The notes below the pieces were generated by a model. The model was given only the letters and a program-made list of their open reading frames with translations, searched no databases and was not told the origin of the DNA. DNA of 64,000 nt from positions 1-64,000 of the forward strand of contig NZ_JAVRHO010000018.1 in the NCBI RefSeq assembly GCF_031846515.1, given 5' to 3'. Positions 43,175 through 53,273 of the stretch are shown piece by piece. The DNA is from Autumnicola lenta (GTDB lineage Bacteria > Bacteroidota > Bacteroidia > Flavobacteriales > Flavobacteriaceae). The translations under genes were made by a program, and so were the position numbers. Within the stretch, counting starts at the first letter, position 1; the number at the start of each line of letters is the position of its first letter.

Positions 43175-43825
43175 TTATGATCTCAGGAAATCTTCTTTTA
43201 ATTTGTCTGAATTCTTCAGGCTTTTTTCAGCCCATGCCAAATGTAAATCAAATTTCTCCTCCTCAGTTAGCTGCCAACTGTAAGAACTTGTTTTTAATCG
43301 GGAAATGACGGATTGTAAAATAACGGCCGCAGAAACGGAAATATTTAAACTTTCTGTAAATCCGTACATCGGTATCTTCACTGTGGCATCTGCACTTCTA
43401 ATAAATTCACTTGATAACCCATTTTTCTCTGTACCAAAGAACAGAGCGGCAGGTGACGAAATATCAAAATCCTGAAGTAAATCTGCATCTTCATGAGGAC
43501 TGGTCGCAACAATTCTGTATCCCTTTTTCCGCAACTGAGCGATGCAGCTATCTGTTGAGTTATACCTATTCACATCTACCCATTTCTGTGCACCCATAGC
43601 AATTTCCTTATCGATTCTTCTCGGGTTCCTTTCTTCAATAACATGAATATTTTGTACTCCAAAAACATCACAACTTCTTAAAACAGCACTGGTATTATGA
43701 AGTTGAGAAACATCCTGGGTGGCAACCGTAAAGTAATTGGTTCTCTCTGAAAGCACTTTAGCAAATAGCATTCTTCTTCTTGGAGTAAGGAAGTTTAACA
43801 GGTGATTTAGTAGTTCTTGAGCCAT
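43175..43825 (-). CDS. trmH: tRNA/rRNA 2'-O-methyltransferase, TrmH-like
   Basis: A 216-residue SPOUT methyltransferase. HNTSAVLRSCDVFGVQNIHVIEE, ALFFGTEKNGLSSEFIRSADATVKIPMYGFTESLNISVSAAVIL carry the family signatures for SAM binding and the knot. It most resembles tRNA (Gm18) methyltransferase TrmH. The ATG at 43825 (MAQELLNHL) is preferred; the eight extra upstream residues are not family-like. Confidence 0.9.
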   Translation of the reverse strand: MAQELLNHLLNFLTPRRRMLFAKVLSERTNYFTVATQDVSQLHNTSAVLRSCDVFGVQNIHVIEERNPRRIDKEIAMGAQKWVDVNRYNSTDSCIAQLRKKGYRIVATSPHEDADLLQDFDISSPAALFFGTEKNGLSSEFIRSADATVKIPMYGFTESLNISVSAAVILQSVISRLKTSSYSWQLTEEEKFDLHLAWAEKSLKNSDKLKEDFLRS

Positions 43826-44058
43826 GGGACATAAAATTAAAAAATACATTTAAATAATTGCTCTCCGGGTAATAATAATTCTTTACGTTAAAACTGGCAT
43901 TTTTTATAGTCTTTGATCGGGGGAGCAGGATTGTGAATGAAACCTGCAAAATCTAGTCCTGTCTTTAAGCCAAGAGTACTAAACCTACTGGTGGGAAAAA
44001 ATATTTGACTATCTTTTGCTATTTAATAATGATCAACCAAATTTAGAATAATTATCCA

Positions 44059-44745
44059 ATGAAAAATATTGTTGTTCTAACCGGTGCAGGAATTAGCGCA
44101 GAAAGCGGAATTAAAACCTTTCGTGATGCTGACGGACTTTGGGAAGGGCATGATGTCATGGAAGTAGCCTCTCCTGCCGGATGGCACAATAACATGGAAC
44201 TGGTACTGGATTTCTACAACAAACGCAGAAAACAACTCCTGCAAGTAGAGCCCAATGCTGCCCATTATGCTCTGGCTGAACTTCAGGACGTCTTTAATGT
44301 GAAAATAATCACACAAAATATTGATGATTTGCACGAACGTGCAGGAAGTAAGAACGTAACCCACTTGCATGGTGAATTACTGAAGGTAAGAAGTACTTTT
44401 GATGAAGATCTTGTAATGGACTGGAAAAAAGATCTCTCTGTAGGAGACTTTTGTGAACATCATCACCAGCTAAGACCGCACGTTGTCTGGTTTGGGGAAG
44501 CTGTACCCATGTTTCTAAAAGCTTCTCAAATCTGTTCTGAAGCACATATCCTGTTGATAATCGGGACTTCTATGCAAGTCTATCCCGCTGCAGGTCTCAT
44601 TGATTTTGCTCCGGAAGATATACCAGTCTATTTTATAGATCCTAAGCCTAACATATCAAGTTCTGAAAACCTAAATATAATTCCTGAAAAAGCTTCAGTT
44701 GGTGTCCCACGCTTAGTAGATGAACTCACTAAAAAGAAAAGATGA
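44059..44745 (+). CDS. Sirtuin-type NAD-dependent deacylase lacking the zinc cysteines
   Basis: A 228-residue Sir2/CobB-like enzyme removing acyl groups from lysine with NAD. The NAD pocket LTGAGISAESGIKTFRDADGLWEGHD, ITQNIDDLHERAGSKNVTHLHGEL (catalytic His) and LRPHVVWFGEAVPMF are clear. In E. coli CobB a four-cysteine zinc site lies between HLHGEL and LRPHVVWFGE; here only one Cys remains (FCEHHHQLRP), accompanied by three His. The family can act in metabolism or on acetyl-phosphate-dependent modifications. Probably functional, with altered or absent zinc binding. Confidence 0.88.
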   Translation: MKNIVVLTGAGISAESGIKTFRDADGLWEGHDVMEVASPAGWHNNMELVLDFYNKRRKQLLQVEPNAAHYALAELQDVFNVKIITQNIDDLHERAGSKNVTHLHGELLKVRSTFDEDLVMDWKKDLSVGDFCEHHHQLRPHVVWFGEAVPMFLKASQICSEAHILLIIGTSMQVYPAAGLIDFAPEDIPVYFIDPKPNISSSENLNIIPEKASVGVPRLVDELTKKKR

Positions 44746-44828
44746 AAACCTGAAAAAATAGCATAAGATGAACTAAAAAAAATTAGAGGAAGCCTTATCT
44801 TTACTCCTTTAATTTTTAAACTACTATA

Positions 44829-46166
44829 ATGACAGCGCTTACTGCAATTTCCCCTATAGACGGTAGATATCACTCGAAAACCCAGGAACTTTCTGCTTAT
44901 TTTAGCGAAGAAGCCCTCATAAAATATAGGGTAAAAGTTGAAGTTGAATATTTCATAGCTTTATGTGAGCTACCACTTCCGCAATTAAAAGCTGTAGAAA
45001 CTTCTGTATTTCCCAAATTGAGATCTATATATAAATCCTTTACTACTGAAGATGCCCTCGCCATTAAGGATATAGAAAAAGTTACTAATCACGACGTAAA
45101 GGCCGTAGAATATTTTTTAAAAGAAGAGTTTAATAAACTGGGGCTTGAAGATTCTAAAGAATTTATACACTTTGGCCTCACTTCTCAGGACATAAATAAT
45201 ACGGCAATTCCGCTAAGTATAAAAGATGCTATTGCTGTCGTTTATATACCCTGTGTCAATGAAGTTCAACAGAAGCTAACTCAATTGGCTCAAGATTGGT
45301 CTGCCATTCCACTGTTAGCCCGTACACATGGACAACCCGCCTCCCCTACCCGTTTGGGTAAGGAAATTGAAGTATACATTACCAGATTGGAAGCACAACT
45401 GGATATGTTAAATTCTGTTCCACATGCCGCAAAATTTGGTGGTGCTACAGGAAATTATAATGCACATCAAGTGGCGTATCCAGAAATTGACTGGAAAGAA
45501 TTTGGATCTGATTTTGTCAAAAATAAGCTGGGACTTCACCATTCTTTCCCAACTACTCAAATAGAGCACTACGACCATATGGCGGCGCTATTTGATGCTT
45601 TAAAACGCATAAACACAATTCTTCTGGATTTGGATCGCGATATCTGGACTTATGTCTCCATGGACTATTTTAAACAGAAAATCAAGAAAGGGGAAATTGG
45701 ATCTTCAGCAATGCCGCATAAAGTAAATCCAATTGATTTTGAAAACAGCGAAGGAAACCTGGGAATAGCCAATGCAATATTTGAACACTTGTCTTCAAAG
45801 TTACCTGTGAGCAGATTGCAGCGCGACTTGACAGACAGTACGGTCCTAAGGAACGTCGGTGTGCCCATTGGCCACACCTTAATAGCTTTCAAGTCCACGT
45901 TAAAAGGACTGAATAAGTTACTGCTAAACGAAGAAAAATTAAATGCTGATCTCGAAAATAACTGGGCTGTAGTTGCAGAAGCGCTCCAGACCATCTTAAG
46001 GAGGGAAGGCTTTAAAAATCCTTATGAAGCATTAAAAGGACTCACACGCACCAACGAAAGAATAAACAAAAAGAGTATAGCCGATTTTATTGAAACGTTG
46101 GATGTTTCTGAAGATATCAAGAAAGAAATGCGCGTAATAACACCACAAAACTATACAGGAATATAA
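44829..46166 (+). CDS. purB: Adenylosuccinate lyase
   Basis: A 445-residue enzyme of the fumarase/aspartase superfamily for two steps of purine synthesis. It opens with AISPIDGRYHSKTQELSAYFSE and has TNHDVKAVEYFLKEEF, FGLTSQDINNTA, ARTHGQPASPTRLGKE and the signature SSAMPHKVNPIDFENSEGNLG. Length is normal. A strong bidirectional hairpin follows. Confidence 0.96.
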   Translation: MTALTAISPIDGRYHSKTQELSAYFSEEALIKYRVKVEVEYFIALCELPLPQLKAVETSVFPKLRSIYKSFTTEDALAIKDIEKVTNHDVKAVEYFLKEEFNKLGLEDSKEFIHFGLTSQDINNTAIPLSIKDAIAVVYIPCVNEVQQKLTQLAQDWSAIPLLARTHGQPASPTRLGKEIEVYITRLEAQLDMLNSVPHAAKFGGATGNYNAHQVAYPEIDWKEFGSDFVKNKLGLHHSFPTTQIEHYDHMAALFDALKRINTILLDLDRDIWTYVSMDYFKQKIKKGEIGSSAMPHKVNPIDFENSEGNLGIANAIFEHLSSKLPVSRLQRDLTDSTVLRNVGVPIGHTLIAFKSTLKGLNKLLLNEEKLNADLENNWAVVAEALQTILRREGFKNPYEALKGLTRTNERINKKSIADFIETLDVSEDIKKEMRVITPQNYTGI

Positions 46167-46177
46167 AAAACTGGAGA

Positions 46178-46210
46178 ATGAGACACAGAAAAATATTTTC
46201 TGTGTCTCAT
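46178..46210. terminator. Bidirectional terminator between purB and heme oxygenase
   Basis: 15-bp arms ATGAGACACAGAAAA and its perfect complement around ATA, lying between the convergent purB and heme oxygenase genes. A/T tracts within the stem give either strand a U-run-like end. Confidence 0.75.
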
Positions 46211-46223
46211 TTGCAATAGTTCT

Positions 46224-46781
46224 TTATGAGTTCAGAAACTGCTGCCTAAAAACCTGACCGAAAAATTCAAAAGTTTCTTTTGCTTTGTTTATAGCCGAGG
46301 TCTTTTCTTCTTCAGTAAAAGTTTTGGATTCAATAAGTTTCTTAAATTTATTCCAGGATTTTAAACTATCACGTTTTCCATTGAAAAAATGGTGGTTTTC
46401 TATAGACGACAATTTTTTGCAGTGTTTTAAGTTCCGGGAGATGAGCATTCCTCCCATAGCCGAACCTTCGACAACATAAGCCGCTCCAAATGCTTCCGCT
46501 TCAGAATTACAAAAAAAATCGCTTCCGGAAAATAAGGGAATTTCAGCAGGAACGTTTAGCTGATCCAGGTCTTTTTCCAGTTCCTTATATTTACTTGGTT
46601 CGTAATTCACAAGTTGCGCAGAAATTTCCTTTTCTGAAATAGCATAGGCAACATAATTCTGAAAAAGCAGATTTTTATATTGCGTTATAGAAATACTGTG
46701 GTCCATTATTTTACCGGCAGCATTTTCCTCTTCTATTTCCCTGTGTAATTCAGCAGTAGAATCTCGTAACTCACTTAGCAT
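46224..46781 (-). CDS. Biliverdin-producing heme oxygenase
   Basis: A 185-residue BphO/HmuO-type heme oxygenase. The proximal heme His is in TAELHREIEEENAAGKIM. The distal helix glycines lie in AAYVVEGSAMGGMLISRNL, a strong family signature. It cleaves heme to biliverdin, CO and iron. It overlaps the 3' end of the response-regulator gene by 11 bp and is the last gene of the phytochrome operon, so its job here is probably to supply the phytochrome chromophore. Confidence 0.92.
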   Translation of the reverse strand: MLSELRDSTAELHREIEEENAAGKIMDHSISITQYKNLLFQNYVAYAISEKEISAQLVNYEPSKYKELEKDLDQLNVPAEIPLFSGSDFFCNSEAEAFGAAYVVEGSAMGGMLISRNLKHCKKLSSIENHHFFNGKRDSLKSWNKFKKLIESKTFTEEEKTSAINKAKETFEFFGQVFRQQFLNS

Positions 46782-47328
46782 CTCGTTCTAATTTAATTTG
46801 GTCAATATTCTTTCTTATTTTTGCTAAGTAGTCTCGTTGTTCTTCACTATCGGCTTCAAAATGGTCCAGGTAACGATATATTTGATTTACGGCAATTTTA
46901 TTCTGCCTTATTTTTTCCCTTAATTCCACCTTCTCGATCATATTAAAGACTACCTGTTTAAGCAGCGGCTTTAATTTTTCGCCAATAACCCGCATGTTTT
47001 TTTTGAGAACAAAACCCGAAGCTCCCGTAAGTATGGTATTCGCAGCCAGCTCGTCATCATCAATGGTTCCCGTTACAAAAATGAACGGCATATCTGCATC
47101 AAAATCCTTAACCAGCCTAAGCACATCCAATCCGGTACAGGCAGGCAGATTATAATCTGATAGAATCACATCTGGTGCAAAATTTTGAAGAAGCACACTC
47201 ACCTCCTCAAGGTTGTCTGTAACTTTAATTTCGGGGTTCTCCACAATTTTGCCAATGTGATAACTAATAAGGTCAGCATCAGTCTTTAAATCTTCAACCA
47301 GTAATATTCGTAAAGCTGTTTTTATCAT
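46771..47328 (-). CDS. Single-domain response regulator with C-terminal helices
   Basis: A 185-residue receiver protein without a DNA-binding output. VEDLKTDADLI carries the acidic pocket, VILSDYNLP the phospho-accepting Asp, FVTGTIDD the Thr and FVLKKNMR the Lys. The C-terminal 50 residues are charged helices (AVNQIYRYLDHFEADSEEQRDYLAKIRKNIDQIKLERDAK), possibly a dimer or docking element. It lies 45 bp after the phytochrome kinase and overlaps the heme oxygenase start by 11 bp; it is the natural phospho-acceptor of the upstream kinase(s). Confidence 0.9.
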   Translation of the reverse strand: MIKTALRILLVEDLKTDADLISYHIGKIVENPEIKVTDNLEEVSVLLQNFAPDVILSDYNLPACTGLDVLRLVKDFDADMPFIFVTGTIDDDELAANTILTGASGFVLKKNMRVIGEKLKPLLKQVVFNMIEKVELREKIRQNKIAVNQIYRYLDHFEADSEEQRDYLAKIRKNIDQIKLERDAK

Positions 47329-47373
47329 TGTCAGAAATTCCGCTAAAATTAATTAAAAAAATGCCAGGAGCCG

Positions 47374-49596
47374 TTATTCCTCTGTTATAGTGAAGAAAAA
47401 AGTAGTACCCCCTCCTGGTTTGCTTTCCACCCAAATTCTTCCTTTATGCTTCTCGACCACTCTTTTTGCAATGGCAAGACCCACTCCAGAACCTGTATAT
47501 TTATCTCCGGCAAGCCGGGAAAAGACTTCAAAGACTTTATCAGCTTGTGAGGGATCAAAACCAATGCCATTGTCCTTAACAAAATATACCGTTTCTAAAT
47601 CTCCCGCCATTGAATCGATTTCTATAAGCGGCTTTTCCTTTTCTGAAGAATATTTTAAAGCATTATCGATTAAGTTATTTATTAATTGCGAAATCATCCT
47701 TTTGTCTGCATCGATAATTGGCAAATTTCGACCCACACTTATTTCTGCATGAGGAAACCGATTTTCCGATTTTTTTTCAAGTTTAATTTCCTCCACCATC
47801 TCCTTTAATGAAAATTTTCGCTTCGCCATCTGCATCTGCCCCACTTTGGAATACGAAAGGATGTCTTCTATTAGCACATCCATTCTTTCCACAGACTTCA
47901 GGATTGTATCTAAAGCATTTTTACCAAAGTCATCTAATTTTAATGCGTAATCTTCTGAAAGAATACTTGCAAAACCTTCTATTCCCCGCAAAGGTCCTCG
48001 CAAATCATGGGAAACACTATAACTAAAGGTTTTAAGCTCCTGATTTGCTTCAGAAAGATTTTTATTGAGCTCTTCAATGGTTTCCTTTTGTTTTTTTACG
48101 AGAACATGGGTAATGCTGTCCTGTAAGGCTATTGCTGCCTCTATATCATATTTTTCCCATTTCCCGGCCACTCCTGATACTTTCTCTGTCCACCGCTCAA
48201 AAGATTTTCTGGGACTTAAGTATTCTATTCCATCTTTAAAGACACCTTTTTTTTCAGGATTACCGCCCCAATTTACTGTACTGGAAGTCTGAGGTCTAAA
48301 CCACAATAAAAATTCTTCCCTTTCCTCTCCAATTCGCACGCTTAATAAACCCGAAGCTCGTTCTACAAATTCTTTAGCAGGCGCGTAATGTCTCGACAGG
48401 TTTTTAGTTTGAAAAAGTCTTTCTTTCTTACCACTCAAAAAATCAAAAATGAGAGAAAAGATCTCATGTTCGCCGGGAGTTTTACCTACAAGACATAATT
48501 TTCCGTTAGAGTAAATAGCACCACCTTCACAATCAACAATATCTGTGAAGCGGGAAGTATTAGCTGTTATTGCTTCTATAAAATCAGAATTTGCAGTCAT
48601 ATATGAAACCAATTCTTTTCTAATTTCTTCAGATTTTGTAATGTTCCTTAGAAAAGTATTAGAGGTTTTGAGTGCCAGTTTATTAGAAAATACCTGGGTA
48701 AGGAATTTACAGGATTGTCGTTGATGATAATTGACAAATTTTGGGCTATAATGATGGCAAGCCAAAAGCCCCCAAAGCTTACCATTTAAAATGATTGCAG
48801 CAGTAAGGGAAGCGCCTACTTTCATGTTTTTTAGGTACTCGATATGAATAGGAGATACCCCACGCAACTCAGATTTGGAAATATCCAGTGGTTTATTAGT
48901 AAGTGGTGAGATCGCCGGCTGAATTTCAGAAGCTTTATAATTAACATCAGCAATAATCCGCACGCCCTGCTTAAGAAATATTTCCCGAGCCGGTTTTGGA
49001 ATATCTGTAGCCGGGTAATGTAGTCCCAGCCAGCTTTCCAGTTCCTGCTCACGGACCTCTGCCACTACTTCTCCATTCCAGTCTTCATCGAATTGATACA
49101 TCATTACACGATCATAGCCGAATAAATACTTAACAAGCGAAACAGCTTGCTCACACATCTCTTCTATAGAATTGGTCTTATCAATTTCATTAAGAATTTT
49201 GGTGAGCTGATCCTGAAATAAAACCGGATCTATAGAATCGCCGTATGGTTCGATATCCAGCACAAGATGATCTCCGGAAAGATGCGGAATCATAAAAAAC
49301 CGGTGACCATATAAAGATATTTCCTCTGGAAGGAGCACATTTTCTTCCGAGATATTTTTCTTCAACTTCTCCACTATTTCTGAAGGCAATACTACAGAAA
49401 GTGGTTGTGAAAGAATATTATGAAGCTCAACATTCAGGATATCCTGAACGTTGGCGCTGCATTGAATAACTTTAAAATTTATTTTGTTACATATCAATAT
49501 CACACCATGTGCCTGGGACTTAGGAATGCTATGAATAGGTTCGCGATCACAATTGGTAAGGTTCACTTTCCCTGAGACATCTGTGCCTACAGCCAT
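47374..49596 (-). CDS. bphP: Bacteriophytochrome histidine kinase
   Basis: A 740-residue red/far-red photoreceptor kinase. Residues 1-110 are a PAS-2 domain with the biliverdin-attachment Cys at position 16 (NCDREPIH). The GAF domain (about 130-310) has HYPATDIPKPAREIF (the usual YPASDIP with one change) and LLACHHYSPKFV near its end. A PHY domain follows to about residue 495, with the tongue-like segment LLWFRPQTSSTVNWGGNPEK. Then HisKA (FSYSVSHDLRGPLRGIEGFASIL) and HATPase (NLIDNALKYSSEKEK; DNGIGFDPSQADKVFEVFSRL). It starts 3 bp after the CheB/CheR chimera. Biliverdin would be provided by the heme oxygenase at the operon end. Confidence 0.95.
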   Translation of the reverse strand: MAVGTDVSGKVNLTNCDREPIHSIPKSQAHGVILICNKINFKVIQCSANVQDILNVELHNILSQPLSVVLPSEIVEKLKKNISEENVLLPEEISLYGHRFFMIPHLSGDHLVLDIEPYGDSIDPVLFQDQLTKILNEIDKTNSIEEMCEQAVSLVKYLFGYDRVMMYQFDEDWNGEVVAEVREQELESWLGLHYPATDIPKPAREIFLKQGVRIIADVNYKASEIQPAISPLTNKPLDISKSELRGVSPIHIEYLKNMKVGASLTAAIILNGKLWGLLACHHYSPKFVNYHQRQSCKFLTQVFSNKLALKTSNTFLRNITKSEEIRKELVSYMTANSDFIEAITANTSRFTDIVDCEGGAIYSNGKLCLVGKTPGEHEIFSLIFDFLSGKKERLFQTKNLSRHYAPAKEFVERASGLLSVRIGEEREEFLLWFRPQTSSTVNWGGNPEKKGVFKDGIEYLSPRKSFERWTEKVSGVAGKWEKYDIEAAIALQDSITHVLVKKQKETIEELNKNLSEANQELKTFSYSVSHDLRGPLRGIEGFASILSEDYALKLDDFGKNALDTILKSVERMDVLIEDILSYSKVGQMQMAKRKFSLKEMVEEIKLEKKSENRFPHAEISVGRNLPIIDADKRMISQLINNLIDNALKYSSEKEKPLIEIDSMAGDLETVYFVKDNGIGFDPSQADKVFEVFSRLAGDKYTGSGVGLAIAKRVVEKHKGRIWVESKPGGGTTFFFTITEE

Positions 49597-49599
49597 AAA

Positions 49600-52500
49600 T
49601 TATTTTCTTTTAATTTTGAAGTAGAATGTACTTCCTACTCCAGGTTGTGAATCGAGCCAAAGTGTACCTTCATGTAACAGAACTATTTTTTCTACATGAG
49701 CCAGTCCTACTCCCGTACCTTCGTATATTTCCTCAGTAGGGACTCGATTAAAAATGGTAAAAATTCCTTTCTGGTCTTCTTCAGAAATACCAATACCGTT
49801 ATCCATTACAGAAAAGACCCAGAATTCTCCCTCCTGGTATGCGGAAATTCTTATTTCGGGATCACGATCCTTTGCTTTATATTTTAAAGCATTACTTAAT
49901 AAATTCTGAAAAAGCAGCCGTAATTCCACCTCATAAGCTTTTATTTTAGGTAAAGAACCCACATGAACTTTCGCTCGTGTATCGCGTATTCTCTTTCCTA
50001 AATCATACTTTACAACCTCAACTACTTCCTTGGTATTTACCAGCGTCTTCTTGGTATTTCTACCTATCCTGGAGTGATCTAACAGTGCCTTAATCTGGTT
50101 AGCCAACCTATTCGAAGCTTCATCAATATAAGAAAGATATTCCCTGCCCTTATCATCAAGTTTTGAAGCATAGATTTTTCCTAAGATATCACTACCAAAT
50201 TTGATTGTGGAAAGAGGTTCCTGCAAATCGTGGGAACAAATAGAAACAAATTGTTCCAGATCCCTGTTTGCTCTTACCAGATCTGCCTTTTGTTCTTTAA
50301 GCTCTTCCTGGGCGCGTTTTAAATCAGAAATATCTACACACGTGAATCTGTGGGTAATGCCATTACCATCTCCGTCTACTTCTAAAGTAGCATTCATAAT
50401 GACAGGAATAACATTGCCGGATTTAGTAACCATTTCCTGCTCAATATTTTTTAACTCTCCTTCCCTTCTAAAAATTTTATTTAATCTTAATGCCTCCACC
50501 TGATACTCATTATCATAAAACTCAAAGAATTGTTTCCCGATTACTTCAGATTTAGAGGAATAACCCATTCTCTCTATTGCTTCTGTGTTACATTGTACAA
50601 CCTCAGCGGTATTTGGATCTATACTGAAATGCATTACAGGATCCTCTTCATAAAATGCCTTAAATCTTTTCTCACTCGCAATTAATTTTCCGCGGGATTT
50701 TTCCAGCATTTCAATATCTATAAAAGTAATAACAACCCCGCTGATTCTTCCTTCAGTATTGCGGTATGGTGAAATTCTTCTTAAATAAGGTTTCCCTTCT
50801 TTTGAAAGGATTTGCTTCTCCAGCGTTTTCCCGCTTTTAAGTACCCTCTTGCAACGTTCAATAAGATTTGCTTTACCAATACTACCGACAAAATGCTCTA
50901 TAGGTCTGCCTACATCGGAATTAAGAAAGCTGAAATGTTCTTTAATTGAAGGCGTGAATTTTCTTATTCTTAACTCGTCGTCGAGAAATATAGTGCCTAT
51001 CTGGGTGCTCTCCAGAAGGTTATTCATGTCTGCATTTAACGCTGCCAAATCATCCATTTTCTGAACGTTTTCCGCATTTACAGTATTTATCTCTTCATTA
51101 ACACTCTGTAACTCTTCATTTGTACTTTGCAACTCCTCGTTAGAGGCCAGCAACTCTTCATTAGCTGACTGTAATTCTTCATTGCTCCTTTCGATTTCCT
51201 CTAAAGAATGCTGCAGGTCATCTTTTGTTTTTTTCAGCTCATCTTCCAGCTCCGCAATTTGTCTTTCTGTTCTATTGCTAACGGTTACCTTTTCTACCTC
51301 CTTTATTTTTGAATGATCAACATCCTTTTCAATAAAAGTAAGTACAAAATTTACCTCATCATCCAATTGTTCCTGTACAAAAGGTTTTACGATTAAATCA
51401 AGGGATTTTGTTTCCTCATGGTGTTTATATATAGCATCGCGATAAATTGCTTTAGCATTCGATTCTCTTGCCTCTCTAATTGTAGAAAGAAGGATATGTT
51501 TAAGATCTGTACCAATCATATCCAAAAGGTTAATAGAAAAACCACTGACCGGAAGATTGGCATACTTTCTAAATTCTCCTATTCCCTGGAGAATATTGTA
51601 TTCAGAATCTATAAAAACACTTGCTCCACCAAACTGTTCCAGAATGGCTTGATTAAGCTCGTTTATGTATTTATTTTTCGCACTGTTACCTGACGAAGTA
51701 CTGTGTCTTCGATTTTTCTTAAGTTTTGCTTTATTGTATGCTTTGGCTGTCGAGGAGCGAAGGGTTTCGACCTGAATCCTGGTACGCGGTTTAATATTAC
51801 GATAAACCTTCCATTTACGGCTGACGTCTTCAAAGTACTCACGATGGCTCTCTATACTCTCACTTGTGCCCAAAACCAGATAACCATCTTCTTTCAGTCC
51901 GTAGTGTAAAACATTTAAGGCTTTTTCCTGAATAGATGGCTGAAAATAAATAAGAAGATTTCGGCACAACACAAGATCCATTCTGCTGAAAGGCGGATTT
52001 TTTATCACATTGTGTTTTGAGAAAATTACCATCCTACGAATTCTCTCCACAACCTGATACCCCTGCGTCCTGCTTACCAGGTACTTCTGCACCAGATTAG
52101 GTGCTATATCTGCAATAATACTTTCGGGATAAACACCTCTACTCCCTATTTCGAGATGCTTCTCTGCAATATCTGTAGCAAAAATTTTTATTTCAACATT
52201 TTTATTCTGCCTTTCAAGTTCCTCACTTAAAAGCATCCCCAGAGTATATGCTTCCTCTCCTGTACTACAAGCTACATCCCATATTTTTAGAACATCCCCG
52301 TCTTTCTTTTTGCTCAAAATACCTGGAATAATTTCGTCTTCCATTATTTCCCATACCTTGGCATCTCTAAAGAATTTTGTAACGCCAATAAGGAATTCTC
52401 TGTATAAGAAATCTACCTCCTCGGGATTAGATTTTAATATGTCATAGTACTCTTCCAAAGAACTGCACCTGCAAACATTAATACGTCTCGCTATTCTTCT

Positions 52501-53238
52501 GGCCAGAGTAGAATATTTATATTCACTAAAATCCAGCTGTGTTTCCTTATTAATAAGGTCTAGAACCTTAGAAAGCGTATTTCCGTTATACTCAAAATCG
52601 TCATCAGTAAAATTGACTGTTGGAGCATTAACAAAATTAGCTAATTCTGCCCCCATAGATTTAACCGGCAGAACGTAATCTACTAAACCTGTGTTAATAG
52701 CACTCTGCGGCATTCCGTTGAATTTAGCTTCATCGGGATTCTGAACCATCACCATTCCGTTCTTCTCCTTAATTGCTCTAATTCCTCTAGTGCCGTCACT
52801 ACCCGTGCCACTTAAAATCACGGCAATCGCAGTCTCTTTTTTAAACTCGGCTAGGGAACTTAAGAAAATATCAATTGGTAAGTTTAACTTCTGGTCCTTG
52901 GGTTTTTCCAGGAGGTGAAGCTTTTCATCTTCAATTACAAGATTATTTACCGGCGGAATCAAATAAATTCTTCCCGGCAGAATATCCATTCTATCACTTA
53001 TTTGTTCAATGGGAAGACTAGCTGTTTTTGATAAAATCTCACCCATCATGCTCTTGTAATCCGGTGAAAGGTGCTGAATAACTACATAAGTATTATTATC
53101 TTTTTCAGAAAGATTGCTGAAAAAATCCTGTAAAGCTTCCAATCCTCCTGCACTTGCTCCCACGGCAATTATTCGGGAAGTTTCAACAGGTGGGTGGATT
53201 GGAGAAATCTGAGTCAGAAAATTGTCATTTTTAGTCAT
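49600..53238 (-). CDS. CheB-CheR-PAS-histidine kinase chimera
   Basis: A 1212-residue multidomain signalling protein. Residues about 20-205 are a CheB methylesterase with catalytic S29 (GASAGG), H56 (QHLSPD) and D148 (SGTGSDGTRG). About 225-480 is a CheR methyltransferase (YSTLARRIARRINV; IWDVACSTGEEAYTLGM; VLCRNLLIYFQP). A PAS-like segment, a long coiled coil made of repeated EELQSANEELLASNEE-type heptads (about 670-730), two PAS domains and a C-terminal HisKA (ICSHDLQEPLSTIKFGSDI) plus HATPase (NLLSNALKYKAK) follow. No regulatory receiver precedes CheB. It begins the phytochrome operon. Whether it methylates a chemoreceptor or only signals by phosphorylation is unknown. Confidence 0.93.
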   Translation of the reverse strand: MTKNDNFLTQISPIHPPVETSRIIAVGASAGGLEALQDFFSNLSEKDNNTYVVIQHLSPDYKSMMGEILSKTASLPIEQISDRMDILPGRIYLIPPVNNLVIEDEKLHLLEKPKDQKLNLPIDIFLSSLAEFKKETAIAVILSGTGSDGTRGIRAIKEKNGMVMVQNPDEAKFNGMPQSAINTGLVDYVLPVKSMGAELANFVNAPTVNFTDDDFEYNGNTLSKVLDLINKETQLDFSEYKYSTLARRIARRINVCRCSSLEEYYDILKSNPEEVDFLYREFLIGVTKFFRDAKVWEIMEDEIIPGILSKKKDGDVLKIWDVACSTGEEAYTLGMLLSEELERQNKNVEIKIFATDIAEKHLEIGSRGVYPESIIADIAPNLVQKYLVSRTQGYQVVERIRRMVIFSKHNVIKNPPFSRMDLVLCRNLLIYFQPSIQEKALNVLHYGLKEDGYLVLGTSESIESHREYFEDVSRKWKVYRNIKPRTRIQVETLRSSTAKAYNKAKLKKNRRHSTSSGNSAKNKYINELNQAILEQFGGASVFIDSEYNILQGIGEFRKYANLPVSGFSINLLDMIGTDLKHILLSTIREARESNAKAIYRDAIYKHHEETKSLDLIVKPFVQEQLDDEVNFVLTFIEKDVDHSKIKEVEKVTVSNRTERQIAELEDELKKTKDDLQHSLEEIERSNEELQSANEELLASNEELQSTNEELQSVNEEINTVNAENVQKMDDLAALNADMNNLLESTQIGTIFLDDELRIRKFTPSIKEHFSFLNSDVGRPIEHFVGSIGKANLIERCKRVLKSGKTLEKQILSKEGKPYLRRISPYRNTEGRISGVVITFIDIEMLEKSRGKLIASEKRFKAFYEEDPVMHFSIDPNTAEVVQCNTEAIERMGYSSKSEVIGKQFFEFYDNEYQVEALRLNKIFRREGELKNIEQEMVTKSGNVIPVIMNATLEVDGDGNGITHRFTCVDISDLKRAQEELKEQKADLVRANRDLEQFVSICSHDLQEPLSTIKFGSDILGKIYASKLDDKGREYLSYIDEASNRLANQIKALLDHSRIGRNTKKTLVNTKEVVEVVKYDLGKRIRDTRAKVHVGSLPKIKAYEVELRLLFQNLLSNALKYKAKDRDPEIRISAYQEGEFWVFSVMDNGIGISEEDQKGIFTIFNRVPTEEIYEGTGVGLAHVEKIVLLHEGTLWLDSQPGVGSTFYFKIKRK

Positions 53239-53273
53239 CGTATTGTAGTAGTCCTTTTAAAGAGAGAAAAAGT

